Positions 61,137-64,000 of a DNA stretch of 64,000 nt are shown here, piece by piece. Made by a program: the position numbers and the translations under genes. The notes beneath the pieces were generated by a model. It was not told the DNA's origin. It ran no database searches and was given only the letters and a program-made list of their open reading frames with translations. Every line of letters starts with the position of its first letter. Within the stretch, counting starts at the first letter, position 1. The DNA is from CAWDMC01 sp963803295 (GTDB lineage Bacteria; Acidobacteriota; Terriglobia; UBA7540): positions 310,001 through 374,000 of the forward strand of contig CAWDMC010000011.1 in assembly GCA_963803295.1 (NCBI GenBank), given 5' to 3'.

Positions 61137-63698
61137 ATGCATCGCCGGGATGCTCTACACACAGTACTCGCGGCATTAACAGGCGCTTCCGCCCTTGCTT
61201 TACCAGCCAAATCCTCCAGTGAGGCGGCGACCGCGAACAGTGGGGCTAACACCTTGTTTCCCACGGGACTGCCCTCGCGCGAGTGGCACCAGTTTCGCGC
61301 CGCGGGATTCTCGAAGCCCGCATGTGGTGTGATCTATCGACGGGATCGCCCACCCGAACGTGGCGTGCCTTTGGGTGGGATAGACACCGGACGAATTAAT
61401 CTGGAGCAAGACGGCCGGTTCGGACACTTCACCATCTACAACTCCTATTGCCCGGAGCGCGGTCCGCTGAATGTTCCGTTTCTGGCAGTCACGGTGGGCA
61501 AGCAGGTGTACCTGCTGAGCAGTCATCAGGACAGCTACGGCGAGTACATGTTCAACGATGTGGAGAAAGCAAGGGATATTCACTATTGGGGTCACTATCC
61601 GATTGCTGACCTCGAGTTTGAGATGCCGAATGCGCCGGTAGGCGTTGGGCTGCGCGCCTGGGCACCGTTCATTCTGGGCGATTCAGCCGCCAGCAACACC
61701 CCCGGCGCTATATTCGAGCTACACCTACGCAACCGAACCGCCGCAGCCAAGGAGGGCCGGATTGTTTTCAATTTCCCGGGGCCGACCCAGGCCGAGGCTC
61801 ACATAACCACCGACAGCCCACGCGAGAAAGTCCCCTTCATTCCCTTCGCTCACACCTGGATTCCGGTTGCCAAAGAGGACACGCGTGTAATGCGGCAGGT
61901 GGTTCGGGGCGAGTTCAGCGGCGTAGTAGTGAGTTCGGAGAAGGTGAAAGAGATTGGATACGCCCTCGGCGTGATCGGCGAGACGGACGTAGAGACAGGC
62001 CGAGGCCTGATCTTCCCCGAGTCTCCCTATAAGACAGGCCAGACGTGGTCAAAGGTCGCGACGGAGTTGCCAAAGGTGGGAAATACGCGCTCCTCGAATT
62101 CTGCGGTCGGCGACGAAGAACCTCTTAGCGACCGGGGACAGAAGCCCGGGGACACCGACTTTGCGAGTTCGGTGTCCGTTGCCTACCAGTTGCAGCCAGG
62201 TGAGGAGAAAGTCGTGAGGTTCGTCTTGAGCTGGTTTGCGCCGATGTGGATCGGCGAAGGCCAACATACCTTCCTGCACATGTACGCGACTCGGTATAAG
62301 AATGCTCTCGATGTAGCGCAGTTCCTCAGCCGCAATCACGAATCGCTCTTGCGACGCATTTTGGCGTGGCAGGAGGTCGTCTATACGGAGACGAACCTGC
62401 CAGTATGGCTGCGAGATTCACTGATCAACATGCTCTACCTGTTCCCGATCAACAGCCTCTGGGCCGCCGCGCGTCCGCCCATCGGCCCCTGGTGCCGTCA
62501 GGAGGATGGTCTGTTTGGCCTGATGGATGGGATTGTCGAAGATCCTGCTATCGAGCCGATTCCTGATACCTTTTACGCTAATGCGCCCCTGGTTTATTTC
62601 TTCCCCGACCTGGCGCTCTCAACCTTGCGTGGCTACAAGGCCTACCAGTTCGCGAGCGGAGCCGCAGTGTGGATTTTCGGCGGAGTAGTCGGCGAGTCGG
62701 ACGGCGGTTATGAGATGACCGCCGGTACCGAGTTCGCGATGCCTACACCTGGTTACCAGACCACAACCAACGGTCCCTGCTACGTCGATATGGTAGACCG
62801 ATACTGGCAGCGCACCGGGAACGACGAGGTCCTGCATGAGTTTTATGAATCGGTCAAGAGAAACACCATCTTTACTATGGGTCTAAGGCCAGAGGATGGC
62901 GCCGATGGGATCATCAGCATGCCGAGCGGCAATGTTGACCCTCAACGCAAAGGGGATCAACCCGGCCATCACCTGGAGTGGTTTGAGGCCATCCTGTGGT
63001 TCGGCATGACCTCCCACGTCGGCGGAATTCACCTTGCAAACTTAAAGATAGCCCAACGAATGGCCCAGAAAGTTGGGGATCACGAGTTTGCGCGCAAGTG
63101 CGGCGAGTGGTTCGAACAAGGCAGTCGCTCGATGGAAGAGAAGATGTGGGGAAATGGTTACTACCTCGCTTACAGTGAGCCTAAGTCCGGCAAGAAATCC
63201 GATGACATCTTCGCTTACCAGCTTGACGGAGAGTGGATGCTGCGATTTCACGGTCTCTCCGGTGCTTTCCGGGCCGACCGGGTAAAGAAAACGCTAGCCA
63301 CGATCAATAGGACTTGTCTGGCGGTGGCCCCTGAAGGCGTGGCGAATTTCACAACTCCCGACGGAAAACTTCCCCAGGGTGTGGGGTACGGCGCAATTGC
63401 ATACTTTACGCCGGAACTGTTCATGCTGGCGATGACTTACATGTACGCCGGAGATCGAGGTCTCGGGATGGAGATCGCGCGCCGGGGCATGCACGCGCTA
63501 ACGATCGTTGAAGGCTCGCTCTGGAATCAACCCAATTTGATTAGCGGCGACACCGGTGATCGCTTATTTGGGAGCCATTACGATCAAAACATGATGCTTT
63601 GGGCGCTCCCGGCGGCTTTGGAAGGCAAGGATATTGCTGGAAGCTGTGCTCCCGGCACCTTCGTGGATCGACTCCTTCAGGCAGCCAAGAAGTCCTGA
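61137..63698 (+). CDS. GH116-family beta-glucosidase/glucosylceramidase-like protein, paralogue 2
   Basis: The protein is about 853 residues from the ATG at 61137, chosen because GGTGGAGGA lies just upstream; the frame opens at 61053. A short Tat-like signal (MHRRDALHTVLAALTGASALALPA) precedes a GBA2-like N-terminal domain (PLGGIDTGRINLEQDG) and the DUF608 domain (APLVYFFPDLALSTLRGYKAYQ, TPGYQTTTNGPCYVDMVDRYW, FGMTSHVGGIHLANLKIAQR). It aligns along its whole length with the protein at 33943, with a distinctive extra loop around SSNSAVGDEEPLSDRGQKPG. Expected activity is hydrolysis of beta-glucosidic bonds outside the cytoplasm. A probable outer-membrane receptor gene follows. Confidence 0.88.
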   Translation: MHRRDALHTVLAALTGASALALPAKSSSEAATANSGANTLFPTGLPSREWHQFRAAGFSKPACGVIYRRDRPPERGVPLGGIDTGRINLEQDGRFGHFTIYNSYCPERGPLNVPFLAVTVGKQVYLLSSHQDSYGEYMFNDVEKARDIHYWGHYPIADLEFEMPNAPVGVGLRAWAPFILGDSAASNTPGAIFELHLRNRTAAAKEGRIVFNFPGPTQAEAHITTDSPREKVPFIPFAHTWIPVAKEDTRVMRQVVRGEFSGVVVSSEKVKEIGYALGVIGETDVETGRGLIFPESPYKTGQTWSKVATELPKVGNTRSSNSAVGDEEPLSDRGQKPGDTDFASSVSVAYQLQPGEEKVVRFVLSWFAPMWIGEGQHTFLHMYATRYKNALDVAQFLSRNHESLLRRILAWQEVVYTETNLPVWLRDSLINMLYLFPINSLWAAARPPIGPWCRQEDGLFGLMDGIVEDPAIEPIPDTFYANAPLVYFFPDLALSTLRGYKAYQFASGAAVWIFGGVVGESDGGYEMTAGTEFAMPTPGYQTTTNGPCYVDMVDRYWQRTGNDEVLHEFYESVKRNTIFTMGLRPEDGADGIISMPSGNVDPQRKGDQPGHHLEWFEAILWFGMTSHVGGIHLANLKIAQRMAQKVGDHEFARKCGEWFEQGSRSMEEKMWGNGYYLAYSEPKSGKKSDDIFAYQLDGEWMLRFHGLSGAFRADRVKKTLATINRTCLAVAPEGVANFTTPDGKLPQGVGYGAIAYFTPELFMLAMTYMYAGDRGLGMEIARRGMHALTIVEGSLWNQPNLISGDTGDRLFGSHYDQNMMLWALPAALEGKDIAGSCAPGTFVDRLLQAAKKS

Positions 63699-63873
63699 CC
63701 TGACCCAAGAGTCGGACAGCGCCAGGTCGAATCCTCAGGAGACGAGGTTGTTCTGTAGGAGCATTTGCAAACCGTCCGGCCGAGGTGTCTTTACAAGTAC
63801 ATGATTCACTGGTCTGTAGCGTTGGGATTTGCCTGTCGGCGTTGGCGTTCACTACGCAAAGGAGAGGGTGCTT

Positions 63874-64000
63874 ATGAGACGAGGAAAGGTAGAAACCTCC
63901 CAGAAAAACCAGCTCTGGCTAGTGTTTGGGCTAGCGCTCATACTGGTCACAAATGTTCCCAAGGCTGCGGGGCAAGGCTCGTCCTATCTGACCGGGTTCG
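63874..64000 (+). CDS. N-terminus of probable TonB-dependent receptor (truncated by window end)
   Basis: Only 42 codons are present, from an ATG at 63874 with GGAGAGGG upstream. They encode a signal peptide (LWLVFGLALILVTNVPKAAG) followed by QGSSYLTGF, which resembles the first strand of the carboxypeptidase-regulatory-like domain at the start of Acidobacterial Oar/TonB-dependent receptors. Identification rests on this short motif. A glycan receptor next to a glycosidase would fit the context. Confidence 0.5.
   Translation, partial: MRRGKVETSQKNQLWLVFGLALILVTNVPKAAGQGSSYLTGF

Noticed and set aside
60794..61264. Open frame of 156 codons on the minus strand overlapping the second GH116 start
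   Set aside because: Runs antisense into the signal peptide of a clearly real gene, and shows no domain or ribosome site.

Overview
The window looks like a chromosomal segment of a moderately GC-rich soil-type bacterium, most likely an Acidobacteriota member. This is inferred from the mix of a PSCyt1/DUF1549/DUF1553 protein with a DUF1501 partner, paired Tat-exported GH116 glycosidases, FtsX/MacB-type export genes, and a final partial ORF whose start resembles the signal peptide and first beta-strand of Acidobacterial TonB-dependent receptors. Planctomycetota or Verrucomicrobiota cannot be excluded from sequence reading alone. No rRNA, tRNA, CRISPR array, transposase or integrase was seen.

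Bases 1-33440 (all minus strand) hold one long biosynthetic operon. In transcription order it has: a NusG/UpxY-type antiterminator paralogue; a GNAT/autoinducer-synthase-like acyltransferase; a fatty acyl-AMP ligase (FAAL); a giant PKS-aminotransferase-NRPS (ACP-KS-AT-ACP-AMT-C-A-PCP-C-A-PCP, split into two ORFs by one extra base); a second NRPS (C-A-PCP-E-C-C-A-PCP-TE, with the TE also split by one extra base); an MFS exporter; an MbtH protein; SbnA- and SbnB-like 2,3-diaminopropionate (Dap) enzymes; a type II thioesterase; a Sfp-type phosphopantetheinyl transferase; and a MacA-like adaptor with a MacB-like permease. The logic matches iturin/mycosubtilin assembly: FAAL loads a fatty acid, KS-AT extends it, AMT installs a beta-amine, and NRPS modules add residues. 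Specificity codes read by eye give Ser, X, Asn (then epimerised) and X. Both X domains share one code that contains Glu278, consistent with a diamino acid such as the Dap made by the sbnAB pair. The predicted product is a beta-amino-acyl tetrapeptide, possibly cyclised by the TE.

Two approximately 110-bp MITE-like elements in opposite orientation (2205-2318 and 32789-32901) bracket the biosynthetic core, and a degenerate third copy lies at 46680-46784.

Bases 33943-64000 are a carbohydrate and sugar-acid catabolism region. It contains two paralogous Tat-exported GH116 proteins (33.9 and 61.1 kb) and an Ldh-family dehydrogenase. A minus-strand operon follows (HpcH/HpaI aldolase, ACS-type MFS transporter, TIM-barrel isomerase, Zn-dehydrogenase, BKACE), then a RhaT-like permease, a GH36-like alpha-galactosidase, a cyclase-family hydrolase, a low-GC DUF3800 gene, an alpha/beta esterase and the PSD1/DUF1501 pair. 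A final run holds a broken Gfo/Idh/MocA oxidoreductase, a VOC protein, an ICL/PEPM enzyme, an unrecognised protein, an RraA-like protein and two SDRs.

Six separate single-base (+1) frame disruptions occur in five proteins, and no -1 disruption was found. This one-sided pattern suggests insertion errors in the assembly rather than decay, and it must be resolved before any of these genes is called a pseudogene.
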